Shown: in pieces, positions 16,498 through 23,765 of the stretch | How the letters are laid out: every line of letters starts with the position of its first letter | How positions within the stretch are numbered: position 1 is the stretch's first letter | NCBI GenBank assembly: GCA_036392375.1 | Contig: DASVYC010000083.1 | Coordinates: forward strand, 109,061 to 173,060 | Source of the DNA: JAFEBO01 sp036392375 | Lineage (GTDB): Bacteria > Planctomycetota > Phycisphaerae > Phycisphaerales > UBA1924 | Direction of reading: 5' to 3' | DNA: 64,000 bases | Notes under the pieces: generated by a model | The model's input: only the letters and a program-made list of their open reading frames with translations | Databases searched by the model: none | What the model was told of the DNA's origin: nothing | Program-made: the position numbers and the translations under genes

Positions 16498-16971
16498 CTA
16501 CTGGATCGCGATCTTGCGGGCCAGAGCCGCGGGAGCCTTGGGCAGAGTCACCGTCAACACGCCGTCCTTCAGGTCTGCAGTGACCTTGTCCTCGAGCACA
16601 CCCTCCGGCAGGGAGATGCTGCGGGTGACGCTCTCGATGCGGCGCTCGCGGCGGTGGTACTTCGGCCCATCGGCGCTCTGCTCCTCCTTCTCGATCTTCG
16701 TCTCGCCCTTGATCGTGAGCACGCCGCTCTCGATCTCGAGCGCGATGTCTTCTTTCTTGAAGCCGGGCAGGTCTGCGGTCACGACGAACGCGGTCTCACT
16801 CTCCGCGACATCGAGCGGCAGGAGATGCACCGGCGGCGATACGACGCCGAGCGGTGTGGAGAAGAACGGATCGCTGAAGAGATCGTTGAACAGGCGACCC
16901 ATGGTCGGGAAGCCGTTGGCCCCGTTCAGGAGCGTGCTCTCGATGGGACGACGACGCAGCATGATGTTCAT
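16498..16971 (-). CDS. Small heat shock protein, Hsp20/alpha-crystallin family
   Basis: The product is 157 residues. After an N-terminal arm with GRLFNDLFSDPFF, the alpha-crystallin domain runs from about residue 48 (PLDVAESETAFVVTADLPGF) through KKEDIALEIESGVLTIKGE to the conserved end ADLKDGVLTVTLPKA. A C-terminal tail ends ALARKIAIQ, with an IxI-like motif. It is an ATP-independent holdase that binds unfolded proteins. The ATG at 16971 has AAAGGAG 8 nt upstream, and an in-frame upstream extension has no family similarity. No HrcA/CIRCE site was seen. Confidence 0.93.
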   Translation of the reverse strand: MNIMLRRRPIESTLLNGANGFPTMGRLFNDLFSDPFFSTPLGVVSPPVHLLPLDVAESETAFVVTADLPGFKKEDIALEIESGVLTIKGETKIEKEEQSADGPKYHRRERRIESVTRSISLPEGVLEDKVTADLKDGVLTVTLPKAPAALARKIAIQ

Positions 16972-17318
16972 TGCATTCTCCTTTCCATAAAGAAGATGCG
17001 GCGGACGGAGGAAGCCGGAAACCCGGTCGCCGAGCCGCTCGCCACGCTCCGTCCGCCGCGTTCCAACCGGCGAAGGCTCGGCATCAAGGAAAGTGCAACG
17101 CGTGTGCCAGCGCCGGCCGCCTGACTCCGAAGGCTCGCCATGCGCATTGGTGGCGATGACCACAACGGCTTGTGCGAACGCCTTGCGAATCGGCTCGCGT
17201 TTATCAGGGACCTTGCCAGAGTGGCAGGCAGCGGGCTGTCAAAGTGCGCGTCGCCAGCGGCGACACGCCGAGCCTTGGAATCTGCAGCCGGTTTGCCACG
17301 CGTCTCTAGAATGTTCGC
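16972..17318. other. Intergenic region between hsp20 and threonine aldolase
   Basis: This divergent gap of about 350 bases holds the hsp20 ribosome-binding site at its left edge and TAGAAT 6 nt before ltaE at its right edge. I saw no CIRCE-type repeat and no further gene. Confidence 0.45.
17307..17312 (+). promoter_or_regulatory. -10 hexamer TAGAAT, 6 nt before ltaE
   Basis: TAGAAT (5 of 6 matches to TATAAT) ends 6 nt before the ATG at 17319, without a Shine-Dalgarno between. Confidence 0.55.
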
Positions 17319-18380
17319 ATGCTCACCCACCCCATCGATCTGCGTTCCGACACCGTTACCAAGCCCACGCCCGAGATGCGGCGGGTGATGGCGAGCGCCG
17401 AGGTGGGCGACGAGGTGCTGGGCGACGACCCGACGGTGCAGAAGCTCGAAGCCAAGTTCGCGGAGAAGCTGGGCAAGCCCGCGGCGTGCTTCGTGCCCAC
17501 GGGGACGATGGCGAATCAGACCGCGATCCGGGCCCACACCGAACCGGGGGATGAGATCATCTGCTCCGAGGGCGCCCACATCATTCATTACGAGACCGGC
17601 GCTCCGGCCGCGCTCGCGGGGGTCATGATTCGCACGATCCGCGGCGAGCGCGGGACGTTCGATGTGGACGACGTCACGCCGCTGGTCCGGCCCGACGCGT
17701 ACCACTTCCCGCACAGCAAGCTGCTCATGCTCGAGAACACCCACAACCGCGGCGGGGGGACCGTCTGGCCGCTCGATCAGATCCAGCGGGTGTGCGCGGA
17801 GGGGCGTCGTCAGAATCTCAAGATCCACCTCGACGGCGCGCGGCTCTGGAATGCGCACGTCGCCACCGGCGTGCGCATGAGCGAGTACGCCAAGCCGTTC
17901 GACACGATCTCGTGCTGTTTCTCCAAGGGCCTAGGCGCGCCCGTTGGCAGCGCGGTCGCGGGCGACGAAGCGGCCATCGCGCGCGTTCGTCGTTTCAAGA
18001 AGATGTTCGGCGGCATGGTGCGGCAGGTCGGCATCCTGGCCGCCGCGGCGATCTATGCCATGGACAACCACATCGAACGCATGGCCGAGGACCACGCGAA
18101 CGCCCGCCGGCTCGCGGAGCACATCGCCAACATCAAGGGGCTCTCGCTCGCCCTCGGGCCGGTGGAGACCAACATCCTGTACTTCGACCTCGGCAACGGC
18201 GTCAACATGAACGCGGCCCAGCTCTCGGAGCGGCTCAAGGCTCGCAACGTGCACATGCTGCCCACCGGGGTGCGGCGGATCCGCTGCGTGACGCACCTGG
18301 ACGTGAACGCCGCCATGATCGACGAAGCCGCCCGGGTGATAGAGGAGGTTGTCTCCGGGCGCGTCGCGGTTTCGGTGTGA
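17319..18380 (+). CDS. ltaE: Low-specificity threonine aldolase
   Basis: The product is 353 residues, the usual length. It opens with IDLRSDTVTKPTPEM, the family signature, and has the PLP Lys203 in CCFSKGLGAPVGS, Asp172 in LDGARLWNA that holds the cofactor ring nitrogen, and EVGDEVLGDDPTV near residue 28-40. It cleaves threonine or allo-threonine to glycine and acetaldehyde in the cytoplasm. It is transcribed alone, with TAGAAT 6 nt upstream of the ATG and a bidirectional terminator downstream. Phenylserine or beta-hydroxyaspartate aldolase activity is possible within the family. Confidence 0.92.
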   Translation: MLTHPIDLRSDTVTKPTPEMRRVMASAEVGDEVLGDDPTVQKLEAKFAEKLGKPAACFVPTGTMANQTAIRAHTEPGDEIICSEGAHIIHYETGAPAALAGVMIRTIRGERGTFDVDDVTPLVRPDAYHFPHSKLLMLENTHNRGGGTVWPLDQIQRVCAEGRRQNLKIHLDGARLWNAHVATGVRMSEYAKPFDTISCCFSKGLGAPVGSAVAGDEAAIARVRRFKKMFGGMVRQVGILAAAAIYAMDNHIERMAEDHANARRLAEHIANIKGLSLALGPVETNILYFDLGNGVNMNAAQLSERLKARNVHMLPTGVRRIRCVTHLDVNAAMIDEAARVIEEVVSGRVAVSV

Positions 18381-18396
18381 TCGAGCATCAATGAAA

Positions 18397-18424
18397 AAGC
18401 CCGCGCTCTCGCGCGGGCTTCTCT
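18397..18424. terminator. Bidirectional terminator between convergent genes
   Basis: AAGCCCGCGC-TCTC-GCGCGGGCTT. On the minus strand it is followed by TTTTTC, so it best serves the leftward PEP-CTERM-like gene; on the plus strand the tail TTCTCTGG is weaker. Confidence 0.85.
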
Positions 18425-18442
18425 GGTTGGAGCGAAACAAAG

Positions 18443-19198
18443 TCAGTTGCCGCGACGACGACGGGAGGCGACAAGACCACCCAGACCCAGCAGCGCGAAC
18501 GCACCGGGCGCGGGGATGGCCTCGTTCTCGACGACGTAGTCGTCGAAGCGCATCTCGAAGTTCGCACCGCCGGTGCCGGTGCTGCGGGTGCCGCGGACGT
18601 CGGCATCGGCGAAGTCAGTGGAGCCGAAGGTGCCGATGACACCGGTGTCGATGTTGTCAACGAAGAACTTCGAGGTCTGGGTCGCGAAGTTCATCTCGAT
18701 GGTGAGCTTGTGGTAGTTGCCGGGGTTGATGAGACCCGCGGCGGAGCTGGTGGTGACACCGGTGCCGTCGATGATGTTCACCGAGCCGTCGTTGCCGATG
18801 AAGATCAGGCCGATGCGGGCGATGTTGGAGTCGTAGCAGTCAAGACCGGCGGTGAAGGATCGCGTGCCGGCGTTGCCGCTCATCTGAGTCCACACCGAGG
18901 CGCGCACGATGGGGGCGGAGGCCAGCGTGGCCGGGGTCAGCGAGCTGCTGGTGTCCCACGCCCAGCGAGCCGTGTTGGTCGCGGTGAAGTTGCTGCCCAG
19001 CATGCGGGCGTACTGCGAGCCGGTGCGGGCGCCGCCGGCGGTGTTGGCGATGGTGCCGGCGTCGGCGCTCCAGGAGCTCTGACCGTTGATGTTGCCGATC
19101 GCGAACTCCGGCGCCTCAAAGCTGGTCTGATACACGATGGCGCCCGACGCGCCCGAAGCGAGCAGGGCGGCTGCTCCCACGCACACAAACTTCTTCAT
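18443..19198 (-). CDS. Secreted PEP-CTERM-like protein
   Basis: The product is 251 residues. A signal peptide (MKKFVCVGAAALLASGASGA) leads into IVYQTSFEAPEFAIG, a start seen in laminin-G/concanavalin-like secreted proteins, and the body is a beta-rich jelly-roll-like region. The C-terminus is IPAPGAFALLGLGGLVASRRRRGN: a PAPG motif, a membrane segment and an Arg cluster, the PEP-CTERM sorting signal processed by an exosortase-type system. It probably ends up in the envelope or extracellular matrix. GGAGAGAGG precedes the ATG, and a hairpin plus 13-T run lies further upstream in the leader. A second such gene is at 20706-21455. Confidence 0.85.
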   Translation of the reverse strand: MKKFVCVGAAALLASGASGAIVYQTSFEAPEFAIGNINGQSSWSADAGTIANTAGGARTGSQYARMLGSNFTATNTARWAWDTSSSLTPATLASAPIVRASVWTQMSGNAGTRSFTAGLDCYDSNIARIGLIFIGNDGSVNIIDGTGVTTSSAAGLINPGNYHKLTIEMNFATQTSKFFVDNIDTGVIGTFGSTDFADADVRGTRSTGTGGANFEMRFDDYVVENEAIPAPGAFALLGLGGLVASRRRRGN

Positions 19199-19204
19199 GA
19201 CTGG

Positions 19205-19258
19205 CCTCTCTCCGAAAAAAAAAAAAACACGCGGCAACCGCGGGCCCGAACAGGCCCT
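19205..19258 (-). promoter_or_regulatory. 5' leader with hairpin, 13-T run and Shine-Dalgarno
   Basis: Reading the minus strand: a GGGCC/GGCCC-type hairpin, a CGCGG-TTG-CCGCG hairpin (19230-19242), T13 (19215-19227), then CGGAGAGAGG and the ATG at 19198. A hairpin followed by a U-run is terminator-like, so the leader may attenuate transcription. Confidence 0.55.
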
Positions 19259-19443
19259 GAGACGGAACGACGCGTTACGGAGGAGCGCGATCGTGAACCC
19301 CAGCGCGGCGGAAACGCGCTCGGCGATCGCATTGTCTCTCTCCTCCGAACTGAGCAGCGTACTTCATCGGCTGCCATCCGATCAAGTGCCTTCTGAACGA
19401 TGCAACGCAAGTTGTGTCCAATTAGGTGTGTTTGACGATGCCG

Positions 19444-19449
19444 TACAGT
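19444..19449 (+). promoter_or_regulatory. -10-like hexamer TACAGT, 6 nt before the C39-like peptidase
   Basis: TACAGT ends 6 nt before ATG 19456. No SD is seen. It helps choose 19456 over the in-frame ATGs at 19426 and 19438. Confidence 0.5.
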
Positions 19450-19455
19450 GCTGCG

Positions 19456-20646
19456 ATGCGCCCGCTTCAGCTCATTCTCGTTACTTCTTTCATGATCGAC
19501 GCCCGAGCGGCGGACGCCGCTCCGTTTGTCCATCAGCTCCGATTCCTCGATCAACCCGTTGAGCTCACTCCTGCTTCCGCTGATACCGGCTCTGCTTTCG
19601 GTAGTTTCTCCGAGCACGTCGGTGATGTCGTTGCGTCGCCTGAGATCAACCCGTTCGTGGAGGCGTTGGTTTCGTGGAATGTGGACGTTCCACCGGGAGC
19701 GGGCGTGCGGTTTGAGGTGCGGGTCGGTCTGCGGGACACGCATCCGGACGGGTCGAAGGCGCTGACGTACTCGTGGTCCGAGTGGCTGTATGTGGGCGAG
19801 TGGGGCGATCTTCCGCCCCGGATCGCGATCCGAACTGGGTTCGAGTTCCCGGGGGGAGAGCGCGAGAAGCCGCGAGCCCGCGGCGGCGTCGAGGTTGATG
19901 CCCTTGTGAGCGATCAGCCGCTGGACGCGATCCAGTGGCGTGCGATCGGCGTTCGTGGGCTGGCCGTCGCGCCGGGGCACGATCCCGGCGCTGCCACACG
20001 CCCGATAGTGATCCGGCGCGTCGCGATCTGCACGACCGCCTCGCTGGACAAGACGCCTGTGCACGTGCCTCTGTCGGCGCGCACCCCACCGGGCCGGATC
20101 TCGTCCGCGGAGTCGCTCGCTCGCGCCCTTGGGGGCTACAGCGTGGAGGTTCCGTTTCGCAGCCAGCGCACGCCCGATCCGCTGCTGAGCGGGCGGCTGT
20201 GTTCGCCGACGAGCGTGTCGATGGTGATGGCGACACACGGCGTGGTGCGTCCGGTGTTCGATGTCTCCAGCCGCGCGTACGACCCCCGCCACGACATCTT
20301 CGGGAACTGGCCCCGCAACATCCAGGCGGCGTACGCGTTGGGCGTGCCCGGGTACCTCACGCGGTTCTCGCAGTGGAGCGACGTGTACAACACGCTCGAC
20401 GCCGGGACGCCCTTGATCATCAGCATCCAGGCCAAAAAGGGTGAGCTCCGCGGTGCGCCGTACGGCGAGACCGGCGGGCATCTCATCGTCGTCCGCGGCT
20501 ATGACGCTGCGGGTGACCTGCTCGTAAACGACCCCGCGAGCGGCGAAGAAACCAAGGGCAGGTTGGTGTACCGGCGTGAGGATCTGCAGAAAGTGTGGCT
20601 TGAGCGCACGCTCGGGACGACGTACGTGCTGCAGCCTCTCAAGTAA
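19456..20646 (+). CDS. Exported C39-like cysteine peptidase family protein
   Basis: The product is 396 residues. A signal-like N-terminus (MRPLQLILVTSFMIDARAADA) is followed by an N-terminal beta domain of about 200 residues and a C-terminal papain-like C39_2 domain: VEVPFRSQR, SGRLCSPTSVSMVM with the catalytic Cys, GETGGHLIVVRGYD with the His, and LLVNDPAS with the third residue. The family includes secreted peptidases and bacteriocin-type processing domains. It lies between two PEP-CTERM-like genes, divergent from one and convergent with the other, so involvement in processing those proteins is a possibility and no more. Catalytic residues appear intact. Confidence 0.8.
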   Translation: MRPLQLILVTSFMIDARAADAAPFVHQLRFLDQPVELTPASADTGSAFGSFSEHVGDVVASPEINPFVEALVSWNVDVPPGAGVRFEVRVGLRDTHPDGSKALTYSWSEWLYVGEWGDLPPRIAIRTGFEFPGGEREKPRARGGVEVDALVSDQPLDAIQWRAIGVRGLAVAPGHDPGAATRPIVIRRVAICTTASLDKTPVHVPLSARTPPGRISSAESLARALGGYSVEVPFRSQRTPDPLLSGRLCSPTSVSMVMATHGVVRPVFDVSSRAYDPRHDIFGNWPRNIQAAYALGVPGYLTRFSQWSDVYNTLDAGTPLIISIQAKKGELRGAPYGETGGHLIVVRGYDAAGDLLVNDPASGEETKGRLVYRREDLQKVWLERTLGTTYVLQPLK

Positions 20647-20659
20647 ACACGCAACGAAA

Positions 20660-20680
20660 AAGGCCCCGGAGGGGGCCTTG
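20660..20680. terminator. Bidirectional terminator between convergent genes
   Basis: AAGGCCCC-GGAG-GGGGCCTT. The minus strand continues TTTCG, so it is stronger for the leftward PEP-CTERM-like gene. Confidence 0.8.
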
Positions 20681-20705
20681 AAAGAGACAAGAGTTCAGGC
20701 TGTGC

Positions 20706-21455
20706 TCACCGACGCCGGCGTGAGGCCAGCAGGCCGCCCAAGGCGAGCACGCTCACCGCGCCCGGTGCGGGCACAAAGGTGATGTCGAAGATCATGTCGA
20801 TCTCGCTGATCACGCCGCTGAAGCCGACCACGCCGTTCCAAACCACCAGCGAGCCCATCTCGGGAAGCGTGCGGGCGTTGGTCAGTGCGGTGCTGGTTGC
20901 AAGGGGGGAAGCGAAGTTGTTGCTGGGAGACCAGACGGCGCTGAAGATCGACACGCTCGAGATCGCACCGGGGATGTTGTCCCACAGCAGGCCGTTGCTG
21001 CCGATCGCGTTCGACCCCACGTCGAAACGGCCCTGCGTCATGGCCTGGCCGCCGATGGTGATTCCGTTCTGCCACAGGTTCGTGTTGTTGGTCGTGAACG
21101 CCGCCACCACCACGCGCAGCACGTTGGGCGCGATCAGGGCCTGAGCGGTCCCGATGCGCACCGTGGCGCCGCTGCCGATAAGGGTCCCGTGGGTCGTGGT
21201 CGTTCCGTAGCTGAACGTTGTGGTGCGGCCCGCGGCGGTGATGTGACCGGCGCCGGCGCTGGATTGTCCCAGCACCGCGGCGCCGAACGTGTCACCCGGG
21301 GTGATCGCGAACGTGCTGGGATCCAACTCGGTGAACCGAGTCAGATTGCCCGGATTGGTCATCAGACCATCGGCGAGGTTCGCCTCGAAGACCGATGCCG
21401 TCGCGCCCGAGGCGCACGCAATCGCGCCGCAGACGCCAAGAACTACGCTTCGCAT
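20706..21455 (-). CDS. Secreted PEP-CTERM-like protein
   Basis: The product is 249 residues. A signal peptide (MRSVVLGVCGAIACASGATA) is followed by SVFEANLADGLMTNPGNL and a beta-rich central region of unrecognised family, ending in VPAPGAVSVLALGGLLASRRRR, a PEP-CTERM-type sorting tail almost the same as that of the protein at 18443-19198. Envelope or matrix targeting via an exosortase is likely. The ATG at 21455 is preceded by AAGGAGAGAGGC; upstream in the leader is a 10-bp hairpin and a T-rich stretch, the same order of elements as in the other PEP-CTERM-like gene. Confidence 0.83.
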   Translation of the reverse strand: MRSVVLGVCGAIACASGATASVFEANLADGLMTNPGNLTRFTELDPSTFAITPGDTFGAAVLGQSSAGAGHITAAGRTTTFSYGTTTTHGTLIGSGATVRIGTAQALIAPNVLRVVVAAFTTNNTNLWQNGITIGGQAMTQGRFDVGSNAIGSNGLLWDNIPGAISSVSIFSAVWSPSNNFASPLATSTALTNARTLPEMGSLVVWNGVVGFSGVISEIDMIFDITFVPAPGAVSVLALGGLLASRRRR

Positions 21456-21512
21456 GCCTCTCTCCTTCACAAAGAAGAAATGACCGCGCCGCCCCGAACG
21501 GCTCGGAGCGGC
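21456..21512 (-). promoter_or_regulatory. 5' leader with 10-bp hairpin, T-rich tract and Shine-Dalgarno
   Basis: On the minus strand a 10-bp hairpin (21503-21512 with 21488-21497, one G-U pair) is followed by ATTTCTTCTTTGTG and then AAGGAGAGAGGC before the ATG. The layout repeats that of 19205-19258. Confidence 0.5.
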
Positions 21513-21713
21513 ACACCATCTGTCCTGCGAAGGGGTCCGCGCTGGCGGAAAGCGCGGCGTCTTGTCCCTCTCCGCGGGGCAAGCGATCAGACTACCGGGG
21601 GAGCCTCCGGTCGCCAAGGTTGAAGCGGGCCGATCTCGCGATCGGGCCTCGAATTCGGCAATAGTGATGAACCCGCCCCGCGGGCCGCGGCTCCCGGGTC
21701 AGGGATTTGTTGG

Positions 21714-21719
21714 TATCTT
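21714..21719 (+). promoter_or_regulatory. Extended -10 TGGTATCTT, 6 nt before comM
   Basis: TATCTT preceded by TGG ends 6 nt before the ATG at 21726, with no Shine-Dalgarno between. Confidence 0.5.
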
Positions 21720-21725
21720 CTCGGC

Positions 21726-23309
21726 ATGCTCGCCCGCGTTCAATCCTCGCTCCTCCAAGGCATCGACGCGCTGCCATGCGAGATCGAGATCGATCACGAC
21801 AACACCAAAATGGATGATCACTTCATCACCATCGTCGGCTTGCCCGACGCGGCGGTGAAGGAATCGATCGAGCGCGTCCGCAGCGCCCTCATCAACAGCG
21901 GCTACTTCTTCCCGCTCGGACGCGTGCTGATCAACCTCGCGCCCGCGGACGTTCGCAAGGAGGGACCGGTCTACGACCTGCCGATCGCGGTTGGGGCGCT
22001 CTTGGTGCAGGGCATCGCGGCGGCACCGAAAGGCCCGAAGAAGGGCGGCCCGCCCGGCGTGGTCGTGACCGAGGCGCCCGGCATCGATCCGCGGCGGTTC
22101 CTGTTCGCGGGCGAGCTGGCGCTCGACGGGCGGCTGCGTCCGATCAAGGGTGCGATCGCGCTGGCGGCCCTTGCGAAGCAGCGCGGCTATCAGGGCGTGG
22201 TGATCCCGCACGACAACGCCGCGGAGGCGGCGGTGGTCGAAGGGCTGGACGTGCTGGGCGTGCGGACGCTGGCCGAGGTTGTGGGGCTCTTGACGGGACA
22301 TCTCGAACCGGCGCCGTTTCCGGCGCCGGATGTCGCGCAGTTGCTCCAGGCCGCCGCCGCGCCGATCGACTTTGCGGAGATCAAGGGTCAAGAGAGCGTG
22401 AAGCGGGCGATCGTGGTGGCGGCGGCGGGCGGCCACAACATCGTGATGCTCGGGCCCGCGGGCACGGGCAAGACGATGATGGCCAAGGCGCTCCCGGGCG
22501 TGCTGCCGCCGCTGACACCGGAGGAGGCGATCCAGATCACGCGCATCTACTCCGCGGCCGGGCAGCTCGAGCCGGGCCAGGGTCTGGTGTCGCGTCGGCC
22601 GGTGCGCACGCCGCACCACACCGCCAGCGCCGCGGCGATCGTGGGCGGCGGGATGATCCCCCGCCCGGGCGAGATCTCGCTGGCGCACCACGGGGTGCTG
22701 TTCCTCGACGAGCTGCCCGAGTTCCCGCGCGACGTGCTCGAGACGCTGCGCCAGCCGCTCGAGGATCACGTGGTCACCATCGCCCGCTCGCACAGCGCGG
22801 TGCGTTTCCCGGCCAACTTCATGCTGGTGGCGGCGATGAACCCGACGCCCAAGGGCGACGTGGCGCCGGGTGATGTGGGCAAGCGCGAGATGGAGCGGTA
22901 TCTCGCCAAGCTGAGCGGGCCTTTGCTGGATCGCATCGATATCCACATCGAGGCGCCCGCCGTGCCGTTCAAGGAGCTGGCGCGACGCGGCAAGGAAGCT
23001 CCGGGCACCAGCTCGGCCCAGATGCGTGAGCAGGTCGCGGCGGCCCGCACCCGGCAGATTGCGCGTCAGGGACCGACCACGCCCAACGCCCGCCTCAGCG
23101 GCAAGCAACTCGACACGCTCTGCCCGATGGACGAGCCCGCGACGGCGATGCTGGGCCAGGCGATGGGTGGGCTGGGCCTCTCCGCCCGGGCGTACGACAA
23201 GATTCGGCGGGTGAGCCGCACCATCGCGGATCTCGCGGGGGCGGAGGTCGTGACCGCCGAGCACATCGGCGAAGCGGTGCAGTACCGGCTACTGGACCGG
23301 AAAGTGTGA
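21726..23309 (+). CDS. comM: YifB/ComM family Mg-chelatase-like AAA+ ATPase
   Basis: The product is 527 residues, normal for the family. Residues 1-190 form the Lon-substrate-like ChlI domain (VQSSLLQGIDALPCEIEID, DLPIAVGALL). The AAA+ core has Walker A GPAGTGKTMMAKALPG near 243, Walker B VLFLDELPEF near 323, a sensor segment VRFPANFMLVAAMNPTP and the C-terminal Mg_chelatase_C helices (QMREQVAAARTRQIARQG, LSARAYDKIRRVSRTIADL). ComM is a hexameric helicase that promotes branch migration during natural transformation. A TAnnnT hexamer lies 6 nt upstream and there is no SD. No dprA is adjacent. Confidence 0.93.
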   Translation: MLARVQSSLLQGIDALPCEIEIDHDNTKMDDHFITIVGLPDAAVKESIERVRSALINSGYFFPLGRVLINLAPADVRKEGPVYDLPIAVGALLVQGIAAAPKGPKKGGPPGVVVTEAPGIDPRRFLFAGELALDGRLRPIKGAIALAALAKQRGYQGVVIPHDNAAEAAVVEGLDVLGVRTLAEVVGLLTGHLEPAPFPAPDVAQLLQAAAAPIDFAEIKGQESVKRAIVVAAAGGHNIVMLGPAGTGKTMMAKALPGVLPPLTPEEAIQITRIYSAAGQLEPGQGLVSRRPVRTPHHTASAAAIVGGGMIPRPGEISLAHHGVLFLDELPEFPRDVLETLRQPLEDHVVTIARSHSAVRFPANFMLVAAMNPTPKGDVAPGDVGKREMERYLAKLSGPLLDRIDIHIEAPAVPFKELARRGKEAPGTSSAQMREQVAAARTRQIARQGPTTPNARLSGKQLDTLCPMDEPATAMLGQAMGGLGLSARAYDKIRRVSRTIADLAGAEVVTAEHIGEAVQYRLLDRKV

Positions 23310-23441
23310 GAAGAGCGGGAAGGTTGGAGGGCGGAGGTTGGAGCGTCGTCCGGTCTTGTCGACAACCTCTGTCGCCAGACCTTCTCGCATCGCCGAAACC
23401 CGCCCGCGCGCACTCCCAACAATCTGTTGAAGGAGCGTCCT

Positions 23442-23738
23442 ATGGGCCCTCTGTCCATCATTCTCGGCATCTTCTTCCCCCGCCTCGTGCTCGCCTGCTT
23501 GTGGCTGTTCACGACGGTCCCCGACCGCGCGTTCCAGGGCGTGGTCTTCCCGTTGCTTGGGTTCTTTTTCCTGCCGTACACCACGCTCGCGTACGCGTTC
23601 GCGATGGTGACCAACGGCGGGGTGAGCGGCTTCTACCTCGCGCTGGTGATCGTCGCCGCGGTGTTCGATCTGCGTTCGAACACCGAGCCGGCGAAGAAGC
23701 TCCGCGGCCGCCGGGCTCCGGCGTGCGCGACCGCGTGA
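23442..23738 (+). CDS. Small membrane protein, unknown function
   Basis: The product is 98 residues with hydrophobic segments at about 3-24 (LSIILGIFFPRLVLACLWLF), 31-52 (VVFPLLGFFFLPYTTLAYAF) and 60-75 (FYLALVIVAAVFDL), and a basic tail. GAAGGAG lies 8 nt before the ATG. The pattern (hydrophobic, Pro in the first helix, FLPYTTLAYAF) is reminiscent of small conserved bacterial inner-membrane proteins of unknown role. It is convergent with the signal peptidase gene. Function not assigned. Confidence 0.72.
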   Translation: MGPLSIILGIFFPRLVLACLWLFTTVPDRAFQGVVFPLLGFFFLPYTTLAYAFAMVTNGGVSGFYLALVIVAAVFDLRSNTEPAKKLRGRRAPACATA

Positions 23739-23765
23739 GGCGCGTTCGGCGTTGTCTGCACGCGA

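Noticed and set aside
19215..19227. 13-nt A/T homopolymer as a sequencing error
   Set aside because: It is non-coding and fits a leader layout repeated at the other PEP-CTERM-like gene, so it is kept as real; its exact length may still be uncertain.
21699..23264. A 521-codon minus-strand frame opposite comM
   Set aside because: It mirrors the coding region of a well-recognised AAA+ ATPase and shows only codon-bias shadow composition (Arg, His, Leu, Asp).
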